Below are positions 25,495 through 34,397 of a stretch of 64,000 nucleotides of DNA, piece after piece (position 1 is the stretch's first letter; each line of letters opens with the position of its first letter). The DNA is from Fimadaptatus sp050946055. GTDB lineage: Bacteria > Bacillota > Clostridia > Christensenellales > Aristaeellaceae. The translations under genes and the position numbers were made by a program. The stretch covers positions 1 to 64,000 of the forward strand of contig JBMNUB010000012.1 in assembly GCA_050946055.1 (NCBI GenBank), given 5' to 3'. The notes beneath the pieces were generated by a model, which worked only from the letters and a program-made list of their open reading frames with translations, made no database searches and was not told the origin of the DNA.

Positions 25495-27714
25495 CTATCT
25501 GCCCTCGGACAGCTCGCGCGCCTCGCACAGCAGCGGCGTAAGCTCGCCGCCGTACAGCACGGCCAGCTCATGCAGCGGGCGCGTCAGGCACACGTACAGC
25601 AGCCGCCCGTCCAGCGGCGCGTTGGCAAAGTGCGCTTCGCCCGCGTCGGCCATTATCACGCAGTCGAACTCCAGTCCCTTTACGCCGGTCGCCAGCGCCG
25701 CCACTATGCCGCCGCTGTACGAGTCGCTGCTCGCGTCCAGCATATGCACGTTCATGCCGGCGGGCAGGCGCTTTATGAGTGCCTGAAGTTCCTTCTGGGT
25801 GCGGCCTATTATGGCTATCGTCGAATATCCCGCCGCCATGTAGCTTCTCAGCAACTCCTCTACCATGGCGGCCTGCTGGGCGGCATTGTCAAAGTGCTGG
25901 AAGCCGGGCAATGTGCCGTGGCGCAGCACCGGCCGCGCCTCTATCTGCCCCGGCACGGGCTGCGCGCGCGCTACACAGGTGGCCGCGCTCATTATCTCGA
26001 CGGTGTTTCGGTAGCTGGTCACAAGGTCGTGGCGCGTCACGTTGCCGCCGAACACGCCCTGCGCCACCTCGTCCCAGTCGGCTATGCCGCGATAGGCATG
26101 CACGCCCTGCATAAGGTCGCCCACTATGGTGAAGGAGTCGTTTCCGGTCAGCCTGCGCAGCAGCTTGAACTCAAACGGCGAAAAGTCCTGCGCCTCATCT
26201 ATGACCAGATGGCGTATGTCGGGGCGCGGCAGCGCGAACATGCGCCCGGCTATCAGGCACAGCGGCGCTATGTCCTCGCTCTCCACGCGCCGCGCTTGGG
26301 CATGCTCGAGCGTGTATTCGGCAGTTTCGCCGCCGCGCGCCTGCCAGAACTCGCGGTATGCATTTACCGCGTCCAGCTTGGGGAAGGAGGCGAGCGTCTC
26401 CTTGACGAACTCGGCTACGCCGGTGTGGGCGCGCTTTATCTGCTCGTCGCGCTGGTCGAACAGGCGGCGTATCTTGACCCGGCGCGGCTCGCCGTCGGGC
26501 ATGGCGGCGCACAGCCTGTCCACCTTGCGGTCGCAGGTCTCTATCAGCACGCGCTCGACCTCGTCGGCTGCGCCCTTGACGAGCTGCCTGAGCAGCTTGC
26601 CGAACTCCTTCACCCTGCGCTCCAACGGATGCGGGCGCGCATCCTCCATCATGAAGGAATACACCTGCGCGCGGGTCATTATGGTCACAGGGCCGTATAC
26701 TATGTCCTCATGCGTGGCAAAGCGGCGCTCGTATTCGTCCATAAAGCCGTCCAGCTCGTCCATGAGTTTGAGCGAGCCCTTTTCGCGCAGTATGCGAGTG
26801 AGCCTTTCGCGCTCATCTCCGGGCAGCGACAGCATCTCGCTCAGCCTGTCGCCGGTGTCCACGCGCGGCAGGCGCTTGCCCATGAGCGAGCCTATCAGGC
26901 GCGGGAACGTGGTCTGCACCACGCTGTCCACGCCCAGATCGGGCAGTACGCCCGATATGTAGTCCAGAAACAGCGGGTTGGGCGCGAGTATCATCATCTG
27001 CGAGGGCTGCATTACGTCCTGACAGGCATAGAGCAGATATGCTATCCTGTGCAACGCTATCGTGGTCTTGCCCGAGCCCGCCACGCCCTGCACTATCAGC
27101 GGGCGGTCTGGCTTGTGGCGTATGACGAAGTTCTGTTCGGCCTGAATGGTGGTGACTATCTCGCGCAGCCTGTCCGAGCCCACCGCGCCCAGCACCGATT
27201 GCAGATACGCATCCTGCGCTACCACGTCGGTATCGAATATGCTGATTAGTTGACCCTGCTCTATGCCGAACTGACGCTTGAGCAGCAGCTCGCCGCGCAC
27301 CTCGCCGTCGGGCGCCGTGTAGTGCATGGGGCCAAGCTGGCCGGAGTAGTACAGGTTGGCCACGGGCGAGCGCCAGTCCACCACCTCTATGTCCAGCGTA
27401 TCGCGGCGGGTCACGCCGTACTTTCCTATATAATAGGTATCGGTGTACTTGTGCCGCCTGGGGCGAAAGTCCACGCGCGTGAAGTATGGCTTCTGCGCGG
27501 CCAGCTTGAGGTTGCGCAGCGCGAATTCGTCGCGCGCGTACATCATCTCGCGCAGCGGCACTGCATCCGGGTCGTACTTGCGCGCTTCGGTCAGCTTACT
27601 GAGGTCGTCGCTCAAAGCCTTGTCTGCAAGAGCGGTCTCCTCGCTGATAACTTCCAGTGTATGCGACAGGTGGTCCAGCTCAGTCTGAGCTGCGGGATGT
27701 TGTATATTGGCCAT
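25495..27714 (-). CDS. HelD-like RNA polymerase-associated helicase (UvrD superfamily)
   Basis: The 739-residue protein is a superfamily 1 helicase-like ATPase. It has an N-terminal coiled-coil arm (about residues 8-75), Walker A at 210-218 (GVAGSGKTT), the Walker B-type DEAQDFSPFEF, then LMQGVHAYRG, GLEFDCVIMADA and YVCLTRPLHELAVLY near the C-terminus. The block VVDWRSPVANLYY (about 111-123) is diagnostic for HelD/HelR proteins, which strip stalled RNA polymerase from DNA and recycle it. Length agrees with the family. The start at 27714 follows GAGGAGG. It is monocistronic with its own promoter. Confidence 0.92.
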   Translation of the reverse strand: MANIQHPAAQTELDHLSHTLEVISEETALADKALSDDLSKLTEARKYDPDAVPLREMMYARDEFALRNLKLAAQKPYFTRVDFRPRRHKYTDTYYIGKYGVTRRDTLDIEVVDWRSPVANLYYSGQLGPMHYTAPDGEVRGELLLKRQFGIEQGQLISIFDTDVVAQDAYLQSVLGAVGSDRLREIVTTIQAEQNFVIRHKPDRPLIVQGVAGSGKTTIALHRIAYLLYACQDVMQPSQMMILAPNPLFLDYISGVLPDLGVDSVVQTTFPRLIGSLMGKRLPRVDTGDRLSEMLSLPGDERERLTRILREKGSLKLMDELDGFMDEYERRFATHEDIVYGPVTIMTRAQVYSFMMEDARPHPLERRVKEFGKLLRQLVKGAADEVERVLIETCDRKVDRLCAAMPDGEPRRVKIRRLFDQRDEQIKRAHTGVAEFVKETLASFPKLDAVNAYREFWQARGGETAEYTLEHAQARRVESEDIAPLCLIAGRMFALPRPDIRHLVIDEAQDFSPFEFKLLRRLTGNDSFTIVGDLMQGVHAYRGIADWDEVAQGVFGGNVTRHDLVTSYRNTVEIMSAATCVARAQPVPGQIEARPVLRHGTLPGFQHFDNAAQQAAMVEELLRSYMAAGYSTIAIIGRTQKELQALIKRLPAGMNVHMLDASSDSYSGGIVAALATGVKGLEFDCVIMADAGEAHFANAPLDGRLLYVCLTRPLHELAVLYGGELTPLLCEARELSEGR

Positions 27715-27758
27715 GAGCGCCTCCTCTGCACATGCGTGCTGCAAAAATTGGGACGAAT

Positions 27759-27787
27759 ATTTTAACACACAACGTTTCGCCTGTCAA
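27759..27787 (-). promoter_or_regulatory. Promoter of the HelD-like gene
   Basis: On the minus strand TTGACA (27787-27782) and TAAAAT (27764-27759) are 17 bp apart, about 45 bp upstream of the start codon. Confidence 0.8.
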
Positions 27788-28065
27788 CCGCATTCGCCAC
27801 CATTTTACAAATTTAATTTAGTAAAGCGCGTGACTGACGCGACTATGCGGCGTGCAGCCGCGCGGCTGCACCCGGCGCGGATTATGCTGCGCCCGGCATA
27901 CATGCGGCATTATGCGCGCCGAAAGCGCGCGTCCTGTCGAACGATTCCCGCGCGCCAATGCAGGAGTTTGCGATGCCGTGCGCGAATAAGACTTATCCTA
28001 GATATGGGCAAGCGAGTCAGGCGGCATGCATCGGATACGGAACTTTGCCCGAAGGGAGGGTGTGC

Positions 28066-29829
28066 ATGCCGTTTTGTCTGGAACAGGCGCAGGTACAGCG
28101 GCGCAGGCACAGGCAGATAAGCGTGATAAGTACTTCCAGCATAAGCTCTACGATATGCGGCGGCGATACGGTTCTGGGCGACATAGAGGGGCTCAAGCGC
28201 TCGATACGGCGGGTGGGACTGCTGTCACCGCTGCTGGTGCGTGCGCGCGGCGCGGGGCAGTATCAGCTAATAGCCGGAGCGCGGCGGCTGGCCGCATGCC
28301 GCGCGCTGGGCATGGATGAGGTGGAGTGCATAGTGATGCCCGCGCTGGACGAGGAGTGTCTGCTGGCGTCGCTGGGCGAGAATGCCTGCCGCGCCGCGCC
28401 CGCGCCCGATGCCATGCGCGCGATACGCCATGAGCTGAGCGAGCGCCACGGCTATACCGAAGGCGAGCTGGACGAGCTGAGCGGCGGCGGCTGGTGCGGC
28501 TGGGTGGATATGGGCGATGGAAGCGGTGCGCATGGCTGTGATGATATTGGCGATGAGAGCAGTGCGCGCGGCGATAAGCATATCGGCAGCGAGAGCGATG
28601 CGTTCAGCCCATTAAAGTGCGCAACCGCCGACAAAGCGCCGCGCGGGTGTGCGGCCGATACACAATGCCTAAGCGCACTCAATGCCTATGCTCAAGCGCC
28701 GCACGGGCAAGCCTCTGCCGCGCCCTGCGACACGGGCGCTGCCAGAAGCACGGCTTCGCGCCGCGTATCGCATGGCTATGTCCGCGACGCGCGGCTGATA
28801 GTGAATGCCGTCTCCGACGTGGTGGACAAGCTGAGGAGCGCGGGCATAGACGCGCGCATGAGCGCATGCCATGCTGATGAAGGCGTGAGCATAAGCATCA
28901 GCTTCCCCTGTAGTGCAGAATTGTGCAGCGCACAGAGCGCCCCAGCAGCCGATGATATGCCAAAAAACGCAGGCGATTGCGCGGGAATATGCGCCGATGC
29001 CACGTGCGAAAATGAATTATCGCACGCAGCCAAAGGCGAACACAGCGTTGAATTTTGTGATATGCATGGGGATAATGCACATTTATCGCGCCTGACGCAT
29101 TGCAATTTTGGCAATATCCAATCCGATACCGCGCTAGACATATCCGATATAGGCCGCGAGCTAGCGCGCATTGCGGATACGCCTGGCGATGACGAGCGCA
29201 TTTTTGACAGCGATAATGCCGATTCGGGTGGCAACATCCACCCGGACAATGTGGATTCTCATTGTGATAATGCCGATATCGTCTCCGCGCACGCTTCGAA
29301 AAAATGCGCTTTCGGCAAGCGCTATGGCGATATATGCTCAGACAATGTGCACGATATCGCGCCCTGCACAGCCGGCAGCGGATGCACATCCATGGCGAAC
29401 CAGCCTGAGACATGTGCAGCGCCGCGCAGGCATGGCCGCCATTCTGCGCAGAATGCGGATGATACCGGCCTTGTTTATTCGCCGCGCAAGCGCATGCGCG
29501 ATGTGCAGTTATGCACCGGGGATGCGCACACCCCGGCAGATTCTCTGCCGGTTGATATGCAGACGGGTACTGCCCGCACCGATGATATGCACCCTGCGCC
29601 ACACGCGCCGCTGGCAGACATGCAGGGAAATGGTGAGCTCCCCGAATGCACTGCCGCGCGGGAGAGTTCAGGCGGCTGTCCTCGCGACGATGCCGACAGC
29701 ACAGATGAAGCTGTAACGGCGGATGCTTTCGGCACAGCGCCCCGCAATGCATGCAGCGCCGCCGAGTATCTGGAGCGCATGTTCAGCGAGGAGCGGATGC
29801 GCGCCCGGAATGCGTGCGGAAAGGCATAG
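28066..29829 (+). CDS. ParB/Spo0J-like protein with low-complexity segments in place of the DNA-binding domain
   Basis: Of 587 residues only three parts look conserved. Residues 17-120 are a ParB N-terminal domain: LGDIEGLKRSIRRVGLLSPL, then LIAGARRLAACRALG (the usual GERR reads GARR) and LASLGENACRA. Residues 237-281 (YVRDARLIVNAVSDVVDKL) match the C-terminal domain of chromosomal ParB/Noc-type proteins. The last 26 residues include SAAEYLERMFSEE. The ParB helix-turn-helix should follow YTEGELDELSG at about 130-140, but there and from 282 to 560 the chain is Asp-, Ala-, Ser-, His- and Cys-rich with motifs such as SDNADS and PDNVDS. The frame is continuous, so this is not a simple frameshift. 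Start set by GAAGGGAGGG. CTP binding may be retained; specific parS binding probably is not. Confidence 0.65.
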   Translation: MPFCLEQAQVQRRRHRQISVISTSSISSTICGGDTVLGDIEGLKRSIRRVGLLSPLLVRARGAGQYQLIAGARRLAACRALGMDEVECIVMPALDEECLLASLGENACRAAPAPDAMRAIRHELSERHGYTEGELDELSGGGWCGWVDMGDGSGAHGCDDIGDESSARGDKHIGSESDAFSPLKCATADKAPRGCAADTQCLSALNAYAQAPHGQASAAPCDTGAARSTASRRVSHGYVRDARLIVNAVSDVVDKLRSAGIDARMSACHADEGVSISISFPCSAELCSAQSAPAADDMPKNAGDCAGICADATCENELSHAAKGEHSVEFCDMHGDNAHLSRLTHCNFGNIQSDTALDISDIGRELARIADTPGDDERIFDSDNADSGGNIHPDNVDSHCDNADIVSAHASKKCAFGKRYGDICSDNVHDIAPCTAGSGCTSMANQPETCAAPRRHGRHSAQNADDTGLVYSPRKRMRDVQLCTGDAHTPADSLPVDMQTGTARTDDMHPAPHAPLADMQGNGELPECTAARESSGGCPRDDADSTDEAVTADAFGTAPRNACSAAEYLERMFSEERMRARNACGKA

Positions 29830-29892
29830 TGCATGCGCGGCTGCTTTGCGCAGGCATTTTATATGATGCTCACAATTTGCGCATAGCCGCGC

Positions 29893-29921
29893 TTGACTTT
29901 AGTGATTCACCGTGATATAGT
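29893..29921 (+). promoter_or_regulatory. Promoter of hisC
   Basis: TTGACT (29893-29898) and TATAGT (29916-29921) are 17 bp apart, about 52 bp before the start codon. Confidence 0.78.
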
Positions 29922-29973
29922 ATACCCATCGACAGCGGCGCATGCCGCCACACTTTGCAATGGAGGCGCTACA

Positions 29974-31029
29974 ATGAGCTACCTTAGCCCCAAGGCGCGC
30001 AATATACAGCCATACACGCCCGGCGAACAGCCGCGCGACCGCCAATACATAAAGCTGAACACGAACGAGAACGCCTATCCCCCAACTCCGCGCGTGGAGG
30101 AGGCGCTGCGCGGGCTGACTCCCGCGCTCAGGCTCTATCCCGACCCGACCTGCCTAGAGCTGCGCAAGGCCATAGCCCGGCATCACGGCCTGAGCGCTGC
30201 CAACGTATTCGTGGGCAACGGCTCGGACGAGGTGCTGGCGTTTGCTTTTGCGGCGCTGGGCGGGCCGGAGGGCATACTGACAACCGACATAGGCTATTCG
30301 TTCTATCCGGTATATGCGTCGTTCTTCTCGCTGCCGCTGGCCACCGTGCCGCTAAACGCCGACATGAGCGTGCCGTGGCGCGATTTGATAGATGGCCGCA
30401 CGGTCGCCCTTGCCAATCCCAACGCGCCCACATCGCTGGCGCTGGGCGGCGATGAGCTGTATGAGCTGGCCGCAGGGCTGCGCAGGCGCGGGCGTGCGCT
30501 GATACTGGACGAGGCATATTGCGACTTCGGCGGGCAATCGCTGGCCGGGCGCGTGAACGAGCTGGACAACTTGCTGGTAGTGCGCACGTTCAGCAAGTCG
30601 CATGCGCTGGCCGGGCTGCGCGTGGGCTATGCGCTGGGCGCGCCCGAGCTTATCGACGGGCTGGAACGCATGCGCGACAGCTTCAACTCGTATCCCGTGG
30701 ACTCGCTGGCACAGGCGGCGGCGCGCGTCTCCATAGAGGACGAGGCGTACTTTGAGCGCACCCGCGATGCCATAATCGCCACGCGCGAGCGCTTCTCGGA
30801 CGGTCTGCGCGAGCTGGGCTTTGACGTGCCGGACAGCCGCGCCAACTTCGTGTTCCCCCGCCATGCGCGCGCCGGCGCAAAGGCGCTGCTTGCAGGGCTG
30901 CGCGAGCGCGGCATATTGGTGCGCTATTTCGACAAGCCGCGCCTGAACGACCGCCTGCGCATAACCATAGGCACGGACGAGCAGATGGACGCGGTCATCG
31001 AGGCGCTGCGCGAGCTGACGCGCATGTGA
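29974..31029 (+). CDS. hisC: Histidinol-phosphate aminotransferase-type enzyme
   Basis: The 351-residue protein is a class I/II PLP aminotransferase of the HisC branch: IKLNTNENAYPP near the N-terminus, GNGSDEVLAFAFAAL for phosphate binding of PLP, ILDEAYCDFGG, and the Schiff-base Lys in RTFSKSHALAGLRVGYA. It would convert imidazole acetol phosphate to histidinol phosphate, though single HisC-like genes also act on aromatic amino acids or cobinamide intermediates. No other his gene is adjacent. The start at 29974 follows TGGAGG. It is monocistronic. Confidence 0.88.
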   Translation: MSYLSPKARNIQPYTPGEQPRDRQYIKLNTNENAYPPTPRVEEALRGLTPALRLYPDPTCLELRKAIARHHGLSAANVFVGNGSDEVLAFAFAALGGPEGILTTDIGYSFYPVYASFFSLPLATVPLNADMSVPWRDLIDGRTVALANPNAPTSLALGGDELYELAAGLRRRGRALILDEAYCDFGGQSLAGRVNELDNLLVVRTFSKSHALAGLRVGYALGAPELIDGLERMRDSFNSYPVDSLAQAAARVSIEDEAYFERTRDAIIATRERFSDGLRELGFDVPDSRANFVFPRHARAGAKALLAGLRERGILVRYFDKPRLNDRLRITIGTDEQMDAVIEALRELTRM

Positions 31030-31138
31030 TGCATCCCGCCGCTGCGCAGGAACGCCTGCGGGCAGTTTCTCACCCATGCCGGACATACTCTGCGCAATTG
31101 ATGTGTTGCGGCATGGATGATATGCTTGATGACAGATT

Positions 31139-31175
31139 ACCGGGCGCGCTCATGAGACCGAGCGCGCCCGGTTGC
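31139..31175 (+). terminator. Hairpin after hisC
   Basis: CCGGGCGCGCTC (31140-31151) pairs with GAGCGCGCCCGG (31160-31171), a perfect 12-bp GC-rich stem; only a short T-run follows. No gene is seen between 31030 and 31474. Confidence 0.55.
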
Positions 31176-31377
31176 CGTCAGTTCATACTGGCTTGCATGG
31201 CTCGACCGCGATCATGCCCCAAACGCGAACAAGCTGCAAACTTTGCCCGCGCTGAGCAGGGGCTTTGCCGCTTCTGAATGCGCCTGCGCGCCCAATATGT
31301 GAGCGGTTCACAGCAAGCGGCGCGCTATTTTCTTCTCCATATAATAAAGACGAAACATGTACATGCGTTCGTAATTC

Positions 31378-31406
31378 TTGCCAAGCGCGCCAAACTGTGT
31401 TATCAT
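31378..31406 (+). promoter_or_regulatory. Promoter of the CofE-like gene
   Basis: TTGCCA (31378-31383) and TATCAT (31401-31406) are 17 bp apart, 68 bp before the start codon. Confidence 0.6.
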
Positions 31407-31474
31407 TAGGCGTAAAGAAAAATTCCGCCCGGGACGTCAAGGCGCGCCCGGACTGTACACTGGAGGAATAGCCG

Positions 31475-32668
31475 ATGAGGACTGTGGGAACAGTGGCGCG
31501 CGGCATACGCACGCCTATTTTTAACGAGGGCGACGATCTGGCGGCGTTGGTAGTGGAAGCACTGCTGGCAGCTCAGCGCGACAATGGCTTTGAGTTCCAC
31601 GACCGCGACGTACTGGCTGTGACCGAGTCCGTGCTGGCGCGCACCCAGGGCAATTACGCCACCGTAGAGCAGATAGCGGCGGACGTGCGCCGCCTCTTCC
31701 CGGGCGGCGTGGCCGGCATAGTGCTGCCCATACTCAGCCGCAACCGCTTCTCGCTGCTGCTGGAAGGCATATCGCGCGGCCTGGACAAGCTCTACATACA
31801 GCTGGCCTACCCCGCCGACGAGGTGGGCAACCATCTGGTATCGCTGGATCAGCTGGATGAGCTGGGCATCGACCCGCACTCCGACGTGCTGAGCGAGCAG
31901 CGCTATCGCGAGCTGTTCGGCGACGAGGTCAAGCACCCCTTTACCGGCGTGGACTACGTATCGCTCTACAAGGAGATAGCGCCAAACAGCGAGATATTCC
32001 TTGCCAACGATCCGCGCGCCATGCTCAAGTTCACAAAGCATGTAATCGCCTGCGACATACACACCCGCGCGCGCACCTGCCGCCTGCTCAAGGCTGCGGG
32101 CGCTGAGACCGCCATATCCATGGCCGACATACTCTGCGCGCCCGTGGACGGCAGCGGCTACAATCCCGATTACGGCCTGTACGGCTCCAACCTGTCCACC
32201 GACAAGGGCGGCGTAAAGAAGGTCAAGCTGTTCCCGCGCGACTGCCAGCAGTTCGTCGAGGACGTGCAGCGCCGCCTGATAGAGGCGACCGGCTGCCGCA
32301 TAGAGGTAATGGTGTACGGCGACGGCGCGTTCAAGGACCCCGTGGGCAAGATATGGGAGCTGGCTGATCCCATAGTCTCGCCGGGCTACACCGCGGGTCT
32401 GAGCGGCACGCCCAATGAGATAAAGCTCAAGTATCTGGCTGACAACGCCCTCAAGGGCATGGACAGCGCCCACGCCAATGAGGCCGCGCGCGAGGCCATA
32501 CGCCACAAGGGCGGCAATCTGACCGGCAAGATGGAGTCGCAGGGTACCACGCCCCGCCGCATAACCGACCTGCTGGGCAGCCTGTGCGACCTGGTGAGCG
32601 GCAGCGGCGACAAGGGTACGCCGGTAGTGTTCATACAGGGTTACTTCGACAACTTCGCCGACGAATAA
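31475..32668 (+). CDS. CofE-like (F420-0:L-glutamate ligase family) protein
   Basis: The 397-residue protein belongs to the F420 ligase family. It opens with a GIRTPIFNEGDDLAALV segment as in CofE, followed by VLAVTESVLARTQGNY and LPILSRNRFSLLLEGI. The middle has VYGDGAFKDPVGKIWELAD and the C-terminus FIQGYFDNFADE. It is longer than archaeal CofE (about 250 residues). Firmicutes of this type generally lack coenzyme F420, and no other F420 gene is in the window, so it may ligate glutamate to another cofactor such as a folate. GGAGG precedes the start. It is monocistronic with a clear promoter and terminator. Confidence 0.8.
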   Translation: MRTVGTVARGIRTPIFNEGDDLAALVVEALLAAQRDNGFEFHDRDVLAVTESVLARTQGNYATVEQIAADVRRLFPGGVAGIVLPILSRNRFSLLLEGISRGLDKLYIQLAYPADEVGNHLVSLDQLDELGIDPHSDVLSEQRYRELFGDEVKHPFTGVDYVSLYKEIAPNSEIFLANDPRAMLKFTKHVIACDIHTRARTCRLLKAAGAETAISMADILCAPVDGSGYNPDYGLYGSNLSTDKGGVKKVKLFPRDCQQFVEDVQRRLIEATGCRIEVMVYGDGAFKDPVGKIWELADPIVSPGYTAGLSGTPNEIKLKYLADNALKGMDSAHANEAAREAIRHKGGNLTGKMESQGTTPRRITDLLGSLCDLVSGSGDKGTPVVFIQGYFDNFADE

Positions 32669-32678
32669 GTCCGGCATA

Positions 32679-32712
32679 TGCGGCAGAGCCTGATAGCTCT
32701 GCCGCACTTTTT
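32679..32712 (+). terminator. Rho-independent terminator after the CofE-like gene
   Basis: TGCGGCAGAGC (32679-32689) pairs with GCTCTGCCGCA (32696-32706) over 11 bp and is followed by CTTTTT. Confidence 0.9.
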
Positions 32713-33084
32713 GGCATTATGCGCAAATGCACATGCGCCGTCAGAGCGGGGCGGCTTGCGCTTGCCATGCGGTTTTGCCCGGTTCAGTCGGGCGCGGGGC
32801 AAGGCGCTTATGCCAATGGCCCTGCGGCTTTGTGAGGTGCGCGCGCAGCACCGGATATTGAAGCCTTGTCCGCCGCCGTCTCCCGCATCCACAGGGCAGG
32901 GCGCGCTTTTGCATGTCACATTGCCTACCAAGCGGGCGCGCTCAGGCATGCCGCGCGACGCGCCCAGTGCGCATGCGGCGCATTGTCTCCATGCTATGCA
33001 TGCAAGCATTTGGCGCATTGCTGCCCTGCGCGCGCTGGCGTTAAGCCTGTTCATATAAAATGCCCTGCGGCAAGTCTCAGGCGC
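32713..33084. other. Intergenic region without recognisable genes
   Basis: Frames open across this GC-rich stretch on both strands, but none has a ribosome site, promoter or familiar motif. I see nothing else in it. Confidence 0.4.
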
Positions 33085-33113
33085 TTGACAAACTCAGGCA
33101 CGCATGTTATGAT
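33085..33113 (+). promoter_or_regulatory. Strong promoter of the 48-codon gene
   Basis: TTGACA (33085-33090) and TATGAT (33108-33113) are exactly 17 bp apart, a near-consensus housekeeping promoter. Transcription would start near 33120, about 25 bp before the start codon. Confidence 0.85.
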
Positions 33114-33145
33114 TACGCCATGATGTGACAAAGGAGGCGAGCGAC

Positions 33146-33292
33146 ATGGACATGTACGGGCGCAACATACTTCTGGGCGCGGCGTGCGAGCAGATGGCCA
33201 CGCTGCTCATCGACATATGCGGTTTTTCTTCGGGCGATATGGCTGTTAAGGGGATAACTATGCCCATTTCGCCCGCGTCGATACCGCTCTGA
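33146..33292 (+). CDS. Small protein of 48 residues, own transcription unit
   Basis: The frame starts at an ATG 7 bp after AAGGAGGCGA, a strong ribosome site, and has a near-consensus promoter upstream and a terminator 29 bp after the stop. The peptide begins MDMYGRNILLGAACEQMATL, continues LIDICGFSSGD and ends PASIPL. Residues 8-25 would form an amphipathic or weakly hydrophobic helix with two Cys (14 and 25). There is no signal peptide and no family I recognise. The next gene is the ABC-2 exporter at 33621, which is outside this unit. Promoter, ribosome site, frame and terminator together make it a convincing gene despite its size; function unknown. Confidence 0.72.
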   Translation: MDMYGRNILLGAACEQMATLLIDICGFSSGDMAVKGITMPISPASIPL

Positions 33293-33320
33293 GCCTCATA
33301 ATATCGGAGCATGTTCAATC

Positions 33321-33351
33321 AGACGGGCGTTTTGTGCGCCCGTCTATTTTT
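33321..33351 (+). terminator. Rho-independent terminator of the 48-codon gene
   Basis: AGACGGGCG (33321-33329) pairs with CGCCCGTCT (33337-33345), followed by ATTTTT. Confidence 0.85.
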
Positions 33352-33620
33352 GTGCGCATGCGCTGTCTATGGTTTGATTGGGCCAAACTCACCGCTATGT
33401 GCGCGCATGCGCAAGCTCTAGCCCGACTAAGACACGGCTTAGCGCGATGCTGTGCGCGCATGCGCTGGCCATACAGACGCACATTCCTGCGGCGCATGAG
33501 CGGTTGCGCATAGCCCGCGGCGCTTATAGCCATGTGCGTGCGTCTGCGCGCTTTTGCCGCATGCATATGAACTTGAGTCCAGCGCGGCTGGAACAAAACA
33601 ATATGTCACGGAGGAGCATG

Positions 33621-34397
33621 ATGAACATAAAGAAATACGCCGCCACTGTGGTTATGGCGGCGCGCACTCACGATTACTTCGGCCTTGCCAACATGCTGGG
33701 CAATTATCTGCTCCGGCTCGTAAGGCTGGCCGCGATGATATTCATATGGCGCGGGCTGTTTGCGCAGGGCGCGGACACCGGCGGCATGACGCTTGCGCAG
33801 GTGCTTACATATACCTACATGAGTTCGGTGCTAGAGCCTATGTTGGACGTGCGCACGCCCGCCTCCAGCTGGCTGCATGAGGGCGGCATAGTGTCCAACT
33901 TCATGCGCCCGCTGGGATTGCTCACCCAGCTCACGCTGCACACCGTGGGAACATGGGTGCAGCCCATGCTGCTGTTTGCACTGCCCGCGCTAATCATAGC
34001 GCCCATGATAGGCATAAGCATAGCGCCCGCTACGCCTTGGGCATTTGTGTCGATAGCGCTTACCATATCGCAGGGCTTTGCGGTGGACTATCTGTTTGCC
34101 TGCCTGCTGATACGCATGAAGAACATGAGCTGGACGATACACAGCCTGCGCGGCGCGCTCACGGCGCTGTTCACAGGCTCCGTGATACCGTTTGCGCTTT
34201 TGCCGTGGAACCTGGGCAAGTACCTTGAATACACGCCCTTTGGCACGCTGGCAGGCGCGGCACTTGCGGTATACTCCGGCACGGGCGACACATTCATGAT
34301 AATATTCATGCAGATACTCTGGAACGCCGTGCTGTGGCCGCTGGCGCTCATCTGCTTCAGGCGCAGCCGCGAAAGGATGATATCTTATGGAGGATAA
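33621..34397 (+). CDS. ABC-2 type exporter, permease subunit 1
   Basis: The 258-residue membrane protein has about six hydrophobic segments and fits the ABC-2 family (ABC2_membrane_6 type) in which two different permeases and one ATPase are encoded together. The stretch ASSWLHEGGIVSNFMRPLGL (about residues 80-99) matches the conserved cytoplasmic loop of this family, where the motif resembles FxxLLRPL. The start ATG at 33621 lies 6 bp after GGAGG; the frame is open further upstream without a site. Its 3' end overlaps the next permease by 11 bp. The substrate is unknown. Confidence 0.85.
   Translation: MNIKKYAATVVMAARTHDYFGLANMLGNYLLRLVRLAAMIFIWRGLFAQGADTGGMTLAQVLTYTYMSSVLEPMLDVRTPASSWLHEGGIVSNFMRPLGLLTQLTLHTVGTWVQPMLLFALPALIIAPMIGISIAPATPWAFVSIALTISQGFAVDYLFACLLIRMKNMSWTIHSLRGALTALFTGSVIPFALLPWNLGKYLEYTPFGTLAGAALAVYSGTGDTFMIIFMQILWNAVLWPLALICFRRSRERMISYGG

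Noticed and set aside
25570..27249. A 559-codon plus-strand frame antisense to the HelD-like gene
   Set aside because: Low-complexity His/Arg/Ala-rich translation with no ribosome site; a shadow of the helicase gene.
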